This document shows positions 1-10,234 of a stretch of 64,000 nucleotides of DNA, piece by piece. The notes under the pieces are model-generated. The model was not told where the DNA came from. It ran no database searches and worked only from the letters and a program-made list of their open reading frames with translations. The stretch comes from Carya illinoinensis (taxonomy: Eukaryota > Streptophyta > Magnoliopsida > Fagales > Juglandaceae), in NCBI RefSeq assembly GCF_018687715.1, contig NC_056765.1:14605001-14669000 (forward strand). The letters run 5' to 3'. Every line of letters starts with the position of its first letter. Position 1 is the first letter of the stretch. The position numbers and the translations under genes were made by a program.

Positions 1-252
1 ATATAACCTTTGTGCATCTTCCTCTTCAAATAATTTTCTCCTTTCGTTCTCTAAGCAATTTTCCATATCCTTGCCAATACAACCAACGTTAAAGTCACCC
101 CCTGATTCTTTACTCAACACCTACATTATCTTTCTTGTTCATCGGCCTCATTCAAAGGCATAATAAGTTTTTTTAGACACTTGTGACTCCCCTATATCGA
201 TAGAGCAAACTAGTACTTCTCAGTGGAAGTAGCAAGTGGTTATGTTCTTTTG
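1..252 (-). pseudogene. FAR1/FHY3-type DNA-binding domain, downstream part, runs off the window
   Basis: Read on the minus strand from 252, a decayed frame gives KEHNHLLLPLRSTSLL and then, after stops and frame changes, LSKESGGDFNVGCIGKD followed by KLFEEEDAQRLY. This is the typical FAR1-domain order: the EHNH zinc-ligand region, then the segment that leads to the MULE-transposase-like part. FAR1/FHY3 proteins are plant transcription factors derived from Mutator-like transposases. The part carrying the beginning of the same domain is at 9750-10234 on the same strand, and the two were separated by a LINE. There are several stops and at least two frame changes, so it is not functional as it stands. 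It could come from a FAR1-related gene or from a Mutator-like transposon; the rest lies left of the window. Confidence 0.72.
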
Positions 253-305
253 TTTTTTTTTTTTTTGATAGACCAACATCTTCATTGAGATAAAAAAAAA
301 AATAA

Positions 306-743
306 TTACAGACATTTATCAAACCATAGGGTTTGAGAAAAAAAGTCTAGAATACAATTCCACCACATTTCAAGGTCATCAACCCTCCAAGCATTACGAG
401 CAAGCTCATAAGCTGCTCTATTCCCCTTCCTATACACATGTTTTAAAGTAACAGTTTCAAAGCAACTACATAGTCTTTTAACTTCAAAAAACAGGTTGCC
501 TAGCATTGAGTCCAACATGTCATCTTTCTGTAAGGACTGGACCAGCAAAAAACAGTTAGACTCTATGTCCATATGTGCAATACCCATTGTCGAGATCAGT
601 TGCATGCCTCTTAAAACTGCCAGCAACTCAATAGCTTCTAGATCTTCAACCTCGAGTTCATGTTTGGAAGCTGCCATCACCACTTTTCTTGATGAATCTC
701 TTAGGATAACACCTATACCCACTTTGTGTAAATTGGAAAACAT
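306..743 (-). pseudogene. LINE A RNase H domain (RVT_3 type)
   Basis: The open stretch of 145 codons reads as a plant LINE C-terminal RNase H: GVILRDSSRKVVMAA, then ELLAVLRGMQL with the domain's usual glutamate, DIESNCFLLVQSL where family members have ESD, and a C-terminal HVYRKGNRAAYELA. The aspartate of the ESD motif is replaced by Asn here. LINE B has the same domain at 19151 onward with a better preserved ESDC. The frame ends 50 bases before the poly(A), as expected for the end of ORF2. The upstream part of the domain is missing or out of frame, so this is a remnant. Confidence 0.75.
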
Positions 744-1332
744 TGCACTATCTATATTTAATTTAAGAACTCCCTAAAAATGAGGCTTCCAACAAAATTG
801 GTCTTGCATCTGCATTCTAGAGCTGACAACCACAACTTTGAAACTATTTAAAAGGCTCAAGGAGTGATTAGGAACATGATGCGGGCTTAGTCGAATGTTT
901 TCAAACTCAAGCTTATTTCTTCTATACTAAAACCCACATGTTAGATTGAAAAATTGCTCCAAACTATTAGCATCGGACCCCACCACAAACTGTAACACTA
1001 GATCAGTCACATTAGAAGACAGTAGGTTTATCAATGAAGGGAAAAACTGAAACCATATATCTCGAATCTGAGTACAACTAAATCTGACAGAAACTACAAG
1101 CAGTTTTTGTGATCACCTATTTTCGTACAAGGTTATCCGAAGATGGTAAACTATCTTTACACAACCGCCAAGCAAAGACCTTGATTTTATTTGGAGCTTT
1201 CATCCTCCACAAAGCCTTCCATAATCTATGTTGTCTCCCCCTCAAAGAAGACTTTGTTGTATTGGAACCCATTTGTGCCATAATAAATTTGTAACAACTT
1301 TTTACTGAAAGATGTCCACTCCTTTCTTGACT

Positions 1333-1731
1333 TCATATCAATTTAAAAGTTGTTCCTTCAGGGAAAATCAAAACTTTGTTTATATCAGCCACCACCATCG
1401 GATTAAAGAGAGTTCTAATTTTTGGAAAATCCCACATCCTTGTTTCCTCATCAATAATAGAATCCACAACAACCTCTCTATCTTGCACTTGTAAACCAAA
1501 CTCTTGAGCCAAATTCGTATGCCCTGGAAGCCACTGATCTATCCATAACTGTGTAGTCTTACCATCTCCAATTTGCCATCTACAGCCCTCCCACAACCAT
1601 TTCTTAGCTTCCCAAATACCTTGCCAAGTATAAGATGGGTAGTTTCCCAATCTAGACTCCAAAAAATTGGTCTTAGAAAAATATCTAGCCTTGAGAATTT
1701 TGTATAACATAGAATTAGTATTTTGTAGCAA
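1333..1731 (-). pseudogene. LINE A ORF2 segment upstream of RNase H (zf-RVT lead-in)
   Basis: The 132-codon open stretch contains LKARYFSKTNFLESRLG, SYTWQGIWEAKKWL, GCRWQIGDGKTTQLWIDQW and LPGH. This pattern lies between RT and the zf-RVT domain in plant L1 ORF2 proteins, and it matches LINE B around 20270-20500 nearly word for word. Its presence on the same strand as the RNase H piece shows that this is one element. From about 780 to 1330 the reading is broken in all frames, so the cysteine-rich part is not recoverable by eye. Confidence 0.75.
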
Positions 1732-1792
1732 TCTCCAACCTTGTTTTGCAAGAAGAGCAAGGTTAAAAATTCTAAGCTTCTTAAACCCTATA

Positions 1793-2350
1793 TGATGTAG
1801 GGGGATCTGAGACAGATGATGCTGAGCTGCCAGATTGCACCTTGATGGCGCTAAGGTACCATGAGTTGGCAGATCAGCACAAAGGCTGGAATTGATTGTG
1901 AAATGTTCCTAATTGGGGCCGTTTTGAGTGCATTTCAGTCTTTTGGCCATAACTTTGGCTACAGGTGTCGGAATCGCGCATAAGATCCAAATTTGGAAAG
2001 CTCTTTTCAGTACGCACGCTGTCCATATCTAGCGTTGCTCCATGTGCTCATTTTTTACCTCAAATTCTGCTGTTTTTCCCTCCAAATCACTAGTTTTAGT
2101 TGTTTTTTACTATTTATGGTAATATTTCATTTGTCCATTAGGAAGTCATTTTAAACCCGATTTGGGCCCCATTTTTTGTAGATTGCTTATTTTATTTTGA
2201 ATTTCAATTTGGAGTGATCTTTGGGATTTTGATATTTTTGGAAAAATTCAGATAAACACATTTTTTTGTGGATTGATTTTCTCCTGTTCTTTCCTGTGAA
2301 TCATCTGTTGGAACTAGCCTGCAGGATAATCGCTATTCTGTCCAGCGTCA
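1793..2350 (+). repeat. 5' LTR of the left Ty3 element
   Basis: It starts TG and ends CA and repeats at 6629-7274. It is shorter than the 3' copy because about 88 bases, present in the 3' copy between the aaacac block and the gattttctcc block (around 7097-7200), are missing. Beyond that gap the copies differ by scattered substitutions, many of them transitions, so the element is not young. Confidence 0.87.
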
Positions 2351-2352
2351 GT

Positions 2353-2364
2353 TGGCATCAGAGC
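2353..2364 (+). promoter_or_regulatory. Primer binding site, initiator-methionine tRNA type
   Basis: Two bases after the 5' LTR lies tggcatcagagc, one mismatch (C for T) from the common plant primer site tggtatcagagc that pairs with the 3' end of initiator tRNA-Met. This fixes the LTR boundary and the direction of the element. Confidence 0.8.
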
Positions 2365-2398
2365 TTCAACATCTTCTTGGGAAATTTCATCAGTTTCA

Positions 2399-3400
2399 AT
2401 GGCTGGTGGTTGTGGTCATCGTGGGCAGGTTCTGAATGAGGAATACCAACGCCGTGATTGTAGCATTCTGTATGTAATGATTGAGGATTTGCAGAGGTAA
2501 GTTACAGAATTAACCTAGCGCCTGGCGGAGTAGGATTTCGAGGATCATGAGGCCTCTGATCACGATTCTGATTCCACTTTCAAAAACTCATATCACAATC
2601 TTGATCTATTCCGGGAGTATCGTCGTCAGGTCGATCTGCCCGAGTTTTCTGGTACATTACAAGCTGAGGGATTTGTTGATTGGATTAACGAAGTGGAGCG
2701 TATTTTCAATTATAAGGAAGTCCCCAATCGTGTGAAAGTGAAACTGGTCGCCATCAAACTCAAGGGCAGAGCATCTGTGTGGTGGGAGCAGTTACGACGT
2801 CCACGATATAGGCAGGGCAAGGCCAAGATCACTGATTGGGAGAAGATGAAGAAGAAGATGAATGGTCACTTCCTTCCCTTCGGCTACACGCAAACCTTGT
2901 TTCAGCGACTTCATGCGTTGAGGCAGGGCGCGAGATCAGTCGATGATTACACGGAGGAGTTTTACCAATTGGTGGCCCAGAACGATTTATCTGAGACGGA
3001 GGAGCAGATGGTGGCGCGGTATTTGGGGGGTTTGCGCCAGCCCTTACAAGATGTCCTCAGCCTTCACTCACTGTGGAATGTTTCGGAGGCCTACCAGCGT
3101 GCATTTGTTGTTGAAAAATAGCAAAACAGGAGACCAGTGATCAGGAGCGATCAAAACAGTCGGCCAGTTCACCCTCAGGATTCCCGTCCTGTCCAACAGC
3201 CACCGCAGGGTAATTCTAACCCTACTATTAGATGTTTTCGTTGTGGTGAACAGGGGCATAGAGCGACTGATATTAGGAAGCCTGCTAATCGAAAGGGCAA
3301 AAATTTGTTGATTGAGGAAAACGTGGTAGACGAGACTGAGGAGATTGGCGAACCCGTGTATGATGATGATGAGACTGATGATGTTCTGTATGGAGATGGT
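2399..3400 (+). pseudogene. Ty3 gag (capsid and zinc knuckle), broken
   Basis: A plausible start ATG lies at 2399, in the same frame as the rest of gag, protease and RT. The frame is cut by stops at 2498, 2516, 2531 and 3119. The capsid (Retrotrans_gag) part includes FVDWINEVERIF, LKGRASVWWEQL and DDYTEEFYQLVAQNDL, at about 2670-3110. The zinc knuckle near 3233 reads CFRCGEQGHRATDI: the last cysteine of the CCHC set is replaced by Ile, so RNA binding would be lost. The codons at the stops are compatible with C-to-T changes of CAG or CAA. Confidence 0.82.
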
Positions 3401-4897
3401 CATGAGACTCTGGTTGTTCGCAAGAGTCTACTGACTCCTAAGGGCGATTCAGGGGACGATTGGTTGAGAACTAATATTTTTCACACGACATGCATAGTTG
3501 CAAATAAAGTCTACAAAATGATCATTGATAGCGACAGTTGTGAGAATGTAGTATCCGAGGAGGTTGTCCAGAAATTGTAGTTGAAGACGAACCGTCATCC
3601 TAAGCCATACAAGTTGTCATGGCTAAATAAAGGCAGTGAGGTAACAGTTGATAGGCGATGCCTCGTGTCTTTTTCAATTGGTAGAAAATATTTCGATAAT
3701 GCCTGGTGTGATGTTGTGTCTATGGATGCGTGTCATGTATTGTTGGATCAACCTTGGCAGTATGACTGCAGTGTCATTCATGATGGACGGAAGAATACCT
3801 ATTCCCTTAACCTCAAGGGAAAAAAGATTCTGTTGGCACCCCGACGGGAAGGACTCACTCCCACCCCAGTAGCCAATAATACTAACCTGCTTTCCATGTC
3901 TAGGTTTATAGATGAGATTGAGCATGGAGACATGGTCTATGCTTTACTACCTTGCGAGAATAGTGTAGTAGATATGGATACAAATTTACCAGCAAAGGTA
4001 CAGCGACTGCTAGCAGAGTTCTCTAACTTGATGCCAGAGGATCTTCCTCCTGGGCTACCGCCTATGAGGGATATTCAGCATCAAATTGACCTTGTTCTTG
4101 GGTCAAGTTTGCCGAATCAACCAGCATATCACCTTAGTCCCAAGGAGGCTGAAGAGTTGCAGCGACAGGTGGTAGAGTTGTTGGAGGGGGGCTATATCCA
4201 AGAGAGCATAAGCCCATGTGCAGTCCCTGCCCTAATAGTGCCAAAGAAAGATGGTTCTTGGCATATGTGTGTTGATAGCCGAGTGATCAATAGAATTACA
4301 GTGAAGTACCAGTTTCCAATTCCCCGCCTGGATGATATGTTAGATCAGCTATCCGGTTCTAAGGTCTTCTCAAAAATTGACCTTAAAAGCATATATCACC
4401 AGATCAGGATAAGACCTAGAGATGAGTGGAAGACGGTGTTTAAGATGCAACAACGGTTGTATAAGTGGATGGTCATGCCTTTTGGGCTATCCAATGCGCC
4501 CAGCACGTTCATGAGATTTATGCATCAGGTCTTGCGGCCTTTTATGGCGAAATTTGTTGTAGTTTACTTCGATGATATCCTCATTTATAGTCCGATGTGG
4601 GCTTCACACTTCGTTCACCTCTGTGCTGTTTTTGAGATGCTGAAAACAGAGTGCCTGTTTGTCAATCATAAGAAGTGTTCTTTCTTCACTACTTCTGTGA
4701 CTTTTCTTGGTTTTGTTGTGTTTACTGATGGTGTTCATGCAGATAAGTCAAAGATAGATGCAGTCTTGGAGTGGCCCAGACCAAGGACCTTAAATGACAT
4801 CCAAAGTTTCTATGGATTGGCATCTTTCTACTGCCAGTTCATTAGAAATTTCAGCACTCTGATTGCCCCTATCCCCGAGTGCCTCAAGGGGGCGTGA
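3401..4897 (+). pseudogene. Ty3 protease and reverse transcriptase, broken
   Basis: The frame continues from gag. The protease segment around 3520-3560 has IIDSDSCENVVSEE, where the family has DSG; the active-site Gly is replaced by Asp, a G-to-A change. A stop TAG at 3578 follows. RT is otherwise well kept: [41 protein letters not shown] and the catalytic YFDD near 4565-4580. The frame ends at 4897 because of an indel in a G-run at about 4887-4893; RNase H continues in the next frame. Confidence 0.88.
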
Positions 4898-6731
4898 TTT
4901 CCAGTGGTCTGAGGAGGCAAAGGCCAGTTTTCAACTGGTCAAGCAGAAGATGATCGAGACACCAGTTTTGGCACTCCCTGATTTTGACAATGTGTTCGAG
5001 GTAAATTGTTATGCATCTGGCATTGGCATTGGTGGTGTTCTGAGTTAGTCAGGGCGTCCGGTTGCTTTTTTCAGTGAGAAGCTATCAGGATCCAAGAAAA
5101 ATTATTCCACTTATGACCTGGAGTTCTATGCCATAGTTCAGTCCCTGAAGCATTGGCGTCACTACCTAGTACAGAGGGAGTTCATTTTGTTTATCGATCA
5201 TGAGGCCCTGAAGTACATCAGTGGCCAACACAAGTTGATTAGACGGCATGCCAAGTAGGTGGCATACTTGCAAGAGTTCACCTTTATGCTGAGGCACCAA
5301 GCAGGGAGTCTGAACCGCGTCGCAGATGCCCTAAGCCGTTGTACCTTACTCCTCACCACCATGAGTACCAAAGTTGTAGGCTTTGAGACTTTCACAGATA
5401 TGTATATAGCTGATCCTTCCTTTGGAAGGATATTTCAGGAGGTAACTGATCGTCACCATCATGATTTTGTTTTGCATAATGGGTATCTGTTTCATGGATT
5501 ACAATTGTGCATTCCAGATTGTTCATTGAGGCAGCAAATTATAAGTGAGCTTTATAATGAGGGACACTTTGGTCGAGATAAGACATTGGCCCTTATCTCT
5601 TCTGACTTTTATTGGCCTAAGTTGACTAGTGATGTGGCCCATTATGTGGACCGTTGTTATGTGTGCCAGCGGTCTAAGGGAGTTTTCACCAATGCAGGCT
5701 GGTACACTCCCTTACCTGTTCCTAAAGCTTCTTGGTTCGATGTCAGCATGAATTTTGTATTGGGCTTACCCCACACCCAAAGGGCCTAGGATTCTATCTT
5801 TGTTGTGGTTGACAGGTTTTCCAAGATGGCCGATTTTGTAGCTTGCAGGAAGACTATGGATGCTGTCTGGATTGCCCATCTTTATTTCAGGGAGATTGTG
5901 CTTTTACATGGTGTTCCTCGATCCATCACTTTAGATTGTGATACCAAGTTCATCAGTCATTTCTGGAAGAGCCTATGGGGGAAACTGGGAACACAGTTGA
6001 ATTTTAGTAGCGCCTACCACCCCCAGACGGATGGCCAGACCGAGGTGGTGAACTGGAGTTTGGGCAACCTTTTGAGGTGTTTGGCACGAACTAAGCCGAA
6101 GCAGTGGGATTTGGCATTGCCTCAAGCAGAATTTGCCTACAACAGATCGAAAAAGAGAACCATAGGCTTAAGCCCATTTGAGATTGTCTATGGTCAGAAC
6201 CCATTCAGGGTGCTGGACTTAGCCCCTATTCCATGTATAACACGTTTCAGTCCTAAAGTAGATGAGATGGCAGAGGATCTTCGGGGTATCCATGACCAGG
6301 TGAAACAGACCATTCATGAGAGCAATACCAAGTACAAGACTCGAGTTGATAGTCATCGTCGTCAAGTACTTTTTGATGTTGGTGATTTTGTTTGGGCTGT
6401 ATTAACTCATGATTATTTTCCTGTTGACGAGTATAATAAGCTTAAGGATTGGAAGATAGGACCTTGTGAGGTAGTGCAGAAGATCAATGATAATGCTTAC
6501 AAGTTGCGCCTTCCCAGTCACTTGAAGACTTTTGATGTCTTTAATGTGAAGCACCTAAGTCCTTGTTTTGTGGATTCTGATGACACTACTCTGAACTCGA
6601 GGACGAGTTCTTTCCAACCCGGGGTGATTGATGTAGGGGGATCCAAGACAGATGATACTGAGCTGCCAGATTGCACCTTGATGGCGCTAAGACACCATGA
6701 GTTGGCAGATCAGCGCAAAGGCGGGAATTGA
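4890..6731 (+). pseudogene. Ty3 RNase H and integrase, broken, C-terminus inside the 3' LTR
   Basis: RNase H follows with FSEKLSGSKKNYSTYDLEFYA and ends with LNRVADALSRC; stops lie at 5046, 5256 and 5787. The integrase has a zinc-finger end CYVCQRSKG and the core motifs DVSMNFV, LDCDTKF and GQTEVVNW. The first catalytic aspartate of the D-D-E triad appears as Asn (a G-to-A change), while the second Asp and the Glu are kept. The C-terminal part has the GPCEVVQKINDNAYKL and FNVKHLSPC blocks. The frame then passes the LTR start at 6629 and ends at 6731, so about the last 34 residues are encoded by the 3' LTR. Confidence 0.86.
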
Positions 6732-7274
6732 TTGTGATATGTTCCTAATTGGGGCCTTTTTGAATGCATTTTAGTCTTTCGGCAATGACTTTAGCTACGG
6801 GCGTCGGAATCACGCATAAGATCCCAATTTGGAAAGCTCTTTTCGGCATGCATGCTGTCTAAATAGAGCATGGCTCCATGTGCCCCTTTTTTTACCTCAA
6901 ATTTTGTTGTTTTCCCCTCCGAATCACTAGTTTTAGTTATTTTTTACTATTTATGATAATATTTTGTTTGTCAGTTAGGAAGTCATTCTAAACCCGATTT
7001 GGGCCCCATTTTTTATAGATTGCTTATTTTATTTTGAATTTCAATTAGGAGTATTTTCAGGATTTTGTTATTTTTGGCAAAATTCGGATAAACACGATTT
7101 TTGGCTATAACAGTCCGGCTTGTGGACTGGTTTTTGACATTGCTTGATTTGATAATATTCAGTTAAACCCTAGAGACTTTTCTCTCTGTGTTTTGGGCGA
7201 TTTTCTCCTGTTCTTCCCTGTGAATCATCTGTTGGAACTAGCCTACAGGATAATCGCTATTCTGTCCGATGTCA
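6629..7274 (+). repeat. 3' LTR of the left Ty3 element
   Basis: This is a direct repeat of 1793-2350 and is longer, 646 against 558 bases. It contains the last codons of the integrase frame (to 6731). It ends gatgtca just before the ccata target copy and the resumed LINE A. Confidence 0.87.
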
Positions 7275-7363
7275 CCATACCTCCTCTAAATTTCCCTTCA
7301 CACATATTGTTCCAGCTAATCCAGTGAATCCTTCTCTCCCCATTCTTTTGTCCCCACCAAAAT

Positions 7364-8121
7364 CTAGCCATCAACCCTTCCAGCTGAATAGAAACTTGAA
7401 GGTAAAAGGAAACAACTCATGGAATAAGTGGGAATGGATAAGGCAACAACTTTTAGTAAAATCACCTTACCCCCTTGAGACAACAGTGTTTCCTTCCAAC
7501 TTTGCAATTTTTGACATGCCCGTTGCTTAATAGATTGAAAAGCCCTTGTTTTTAATCTACCAACAATTGGAGGCAGTCCAAGATATTTCTCATATTGCTG
7601 AATTTCACCATTACCCCATAGCAACCGAATCTCTTTCCTTACTTCCCTACTCACATTACTACTAAAAACTATGGAAGTTTTTTCCATATTATTTTTCTGC
7701 CCTAAAACACTCTCATAAATTGATAGGACAGCTTGAACTCTCCTATTCTCCTCAGCTTCAGATTTACAAAAGATAACACTATCATATGCGAAAAGCAAAT
7801 AATTAATATTTGGAGCACCCCTACAAATTTTAATCTCAGAGATATCCCTCCTTATACCTGTTGCATTCAACAAAGAAGTGAGCCCTTCTGTACAAAGAAG
7901 GAAAAGATAAGGGGACAACAGATCCCCTTGTCTCAATCCCTACTAGGAATAATTGGTCCCTTTGGCTCCCCACTAACCAAGACAGAAAAAGAGACCGTTT
8001 GAACACATAACATCACCAAAGAAACAAAGCCTGACTGAAAACCCATCACTTTCATCACATTTTTAATAAAACTCCACTCAAGTCTATCGTAAGCCTTACT
8101 CATATCCAACTTTAGAGACAT
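7364..8121 (-). pseudogene. LINE A reverse transcriptase, broken
   Basis: From 8121 downward the reading gives MSLKLDMSKAYDRLEW, ending in [19 protein letters not shown], then RQGDLLSPYLFLLCTEGLTSL, then INYLLFAYDSVIFC and the block YEKYLGLPPIVGR. These are L1 reverse transcriptase blocks in order. The catalytic FADD box reads FAYD, so one catalytic aspartate is lost. A stop in the SRD-to-LRQGD join breaks the frame. Upstream RT blocks (8150-8690) are visible only in fragments. Confidence 0.83.
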
Positions 8122-8690
8122 AAACCTATGTTTTCCCTTTTTTTTTGTGCTTTAAAAAATGTACTAACTCATAGGCAATAAGCACACTATCCGTAATTAA
8201 GCGACTAGGCACAAAATTACTTTGACTCTCCCCAATAATACTAGGCAAAACAGATTTCAATCTATTGGAAATAAGTTTAGAGATCAATTTATAAGCCACA
8301 TTACAAAACTAATGGGCCTATAATCAGAAACTACAACATGATTTTTCTTCTTAGGAATGAGAGTGATAAAAGTATGATTGAGGGAGCTAGGAAAGACAGC
8401 TGAATTTAGTGCTAGCAAAACAACTTCAAGAATAGAAGAGCCCACCACGTGCCAATATTGCTGAAAAAAGCCGGGGACATCCCATCTGGACCAAGAGCTT
8501 TGGATGGGTTCATTTCAGCCAAGGCATTCTGGACTTCAGCTTTAGTATAACTCTACCACAAACCCTCATTCATGGCTGGAGTAACTCTATCCGCAAGGGA
8601 CTCAAGAAACCCACAATCTCCACTTGGACTTGAACTTGTAAACAGGTGCTCAAAATATTGTAGGAGAACCCTATCCCGCTACTCACCATA

Positions 8691-9749
8691 CTACCAAATC
8701 CCTTCCCCATCTTGAATTTTTACCAATATATTTTTCCTCCTCCTCTGAGATGCCTTCATATGAAAGTAGCTAGAATTTTTGTCCCTATCTTTGAGCCACA
8801 AAGCCTTGGACCTTTGCCTCCACATCACCTCATCCCTTTCCATCCATTTGTGCACCTCCTCTCTAGCCCTCTCATGATCTTCTTTTTGTTCACCTACTAG
8901 ATCAAAAGCATGCAACAACTCCATATCTTGTCTTGCCAATCGTTACTGCTTTTGAACATTACCAAAACAATGTTTATTCCAATTATGTAACTGACTTCCA
9001 CACTCCTTTATCTTATCCTTTAGATTGAGCATACTACTCCCCTCATTCTCTTGCCTCCATGTAGACCTTATAATATCTTCATAAGCCTTCTCCCCTATCC
9101 ACATCTTTTCAAACCTAAATTGATCTCTACCCCGTATAACACCCCCATCCCCTTTAGTATTCACCCAAATAGGAAGGTGATCAGAATAAGCTTCCACCCC
9201 ATGTATCATAGAAGTAGAGGAAACTTATTCCCCCATGAAACAGATGCTAGTGCCCTATCCAATCTCTCACTAACACAGTGAGACCCTCCCCTCCTATTAC
9301 ACCATTTAAATTTTGCCCCCTAAACCCCAAATCCCTTAAAGCACAATCATTCACCACATCTCGAAAGTAGAAATTTGCCTATGTGGCCTTGATCTTCCCC
9401 CCCATTTCTCATGATGATGCAAAAGTTCATTAAAATCGCCAATTACCAACCACTCCTCACCATTTTGCCTACCTAGTGTTTGCAATAAATCTCATGTTTT
9501 GTATTGTTGATCCACTTCAGGAAACCCATAAATCCCAATTAAAAACTAGGACCCCAACCCAGAATCATCTGCAATCATTGCATCGATGTGACAATGAGAA
9601 TAAGTAATAATCGACAAGTTAACATCCCAGCCCCACAACAAAGCAAGACCTCCCTTTCGACCTCTACAATCCACCACCAAACAATTTGCAAACCCTAATT
9701 TAAATTTACATACCTCGAATTCATGAGCTTTCAAACGTGTTTCCTGTAA
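8691..9749 (-). pseudogene. LINE A endonuclease and linker, broken
   Basis: The piece at 9546-9734 reads CKFKLGFANCLVVDCRGRKGGLALLW, an AP-endonuclease (EEP) stretch. The segment at 8943-9209 has the DHLPIW box with the conserved DH of these enzymes, and 8691-8939 has VMWRQRSKALWLKDRDKNSSYFHMKASQRRR, the typical linker before RT. Several frame changes separate the pieces. The endonuclease's first motifs are absent through truncation at 9749. Confidence 0.8.
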
Positions 9750-10234
9750 ACTTACATACTATCCACTTTTCACCATATTTTCTTATTCTCATCATTGCTT
9801 TATATCCAATCTTTTTCTCAGTAGGTTCCTGAATTGTTCGTTCTTTTTGTTTGCTACTTTCTTGCCATAATCCTTCTATTGAGTAAATATAGTCTACTGT
9901 AATTACTTTTTCTCCCCTTTTGGTAATCGAGTATGATTGGTCTGAATGGCAAAATCTTTTCTTCTTGCATACGCTTTGTAAAATGCTTGGGCGTCTTCTA
10001 TGTCATCAAATACCATATTGATGAATGGCTCCAAAGGACCACTACTCGAAGAAGAAATCACATTCACTCCATCATCCATATTAACTCCATCTTCTACATT
10101 GACTCCATCATCTACACAGACTCCACCTTTTATATTCACATCTTCTCATTCCAATCATCATCCACATGAACTCCATTTTTCACATTCACAACACCTTCTA
10201 CATCTTCACCTTCTACAAATGTATGACTCATCAT
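9750..10234 (-). pseudogene. FAR1/FHY3-type DNA-binding domain, upstream part
   Basis: The likely start ATG is at 10234 (a second ATG follows at once). After an acidic N-terminus and a frameshift near 10135, a repeated DDGVNV stretch leads to PFINMVFDDIEDAQAFYKAYARR and TNHTRLPKGE, the start of the FAR1 domain. After another one-base shift in an A-run near 9905 the reading goes on as VITVDYIYSIEGLWQESS, KIGYKAMMRIRKYGEKWIVCKF and stops at the LINE A end. The next residues of the domain (EHNH) are at 252 on the same strand. The WIVCKF to EHNH order fits the FAR1 family exactly, so the gene was cut here. Confidence 0.82.
10055..10125 (-). repeat. 18-bp coding minisatellite (about three DDGVNV-like units)
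   Basis: Within the FAR1-like N-terminus, three consecutive 18-bp units read gatgatggagtcaatgta with variations, coding DDGVNV, EDGVNM and DDGVNV. A fourth, weaker unit precedes them. Confidence 0.7.

Larger units (their letters stand above)
253..1792 (-). mobile_element. LINE A, 3' part (L1-type non-LTR retrotransposon)
   Basis: This is the 3' part of an L1-type LINE lying on the minus strand. A T-run at about 252-266, the minus-strand poly(A), marks its 3' end. It holds a reverse-transcriptase-associated zinc-binding segment and a C-terminal RNase H domain, both broken. At 1792 the LINE stops inside the region after RT and is followed by a Ty3 LTR. The LINE sequence resumes at 7275, where text comparable to LINE B continues. 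No clear target-site duplication could be found, perhaps because the copy is old. Confidence 0.85.
1793..7274 (+). mobile_element. Ty3/gypsy LTR retrotransposon inserted in LINE A, all domains present but decayed
   Basis: Two direct repeats starting tgatgtaggggg and ending in gtca bound the element: 1793-2350 and 6629-7274. A methionine-type primer site follows the first LTR. Internally gag, protease, RT, RNase H and integrase follow in Ty3 order. The flanks carry a 5-bp duplication with one mismatch (ctata at 1788-1792, ccata at 7275-7279). Integrity is lost through eight in-frame stops and one frameshift. The integrase C-terminus runs into the 3' LTR, a trait known from the CRM chromovirus clade; I therefore favour a chromovirus related to CRM, without a phylogeny to prove it. 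Confidence 0.9.
7275..9749 (-). mobile_element. LINE A, 5' part (truncated at the endonuclease N-terminus)
   Basis: This is the continuation of LINE A to the right of the Ty3 element. In LINE direction it starts within the endonuclease at LQETRLKAHEFEVCKF (9749 downward), so ORF1 and the first endonuclease residues are missing. It continues through endonuclease, the linker and RT. The 5' truncation point abuts a FAR1 domain read on the same strand. 5' truncation is normal for LINE insertion. Confidence 0.85.

Noticed and set aside
10055..10125. Possible CRISPR-like or satellite array
   Set aside because: The repeat is an in-frame 18-bp minisatellite of three or four units; there are no spacers, and the source is a plant gene fragment.
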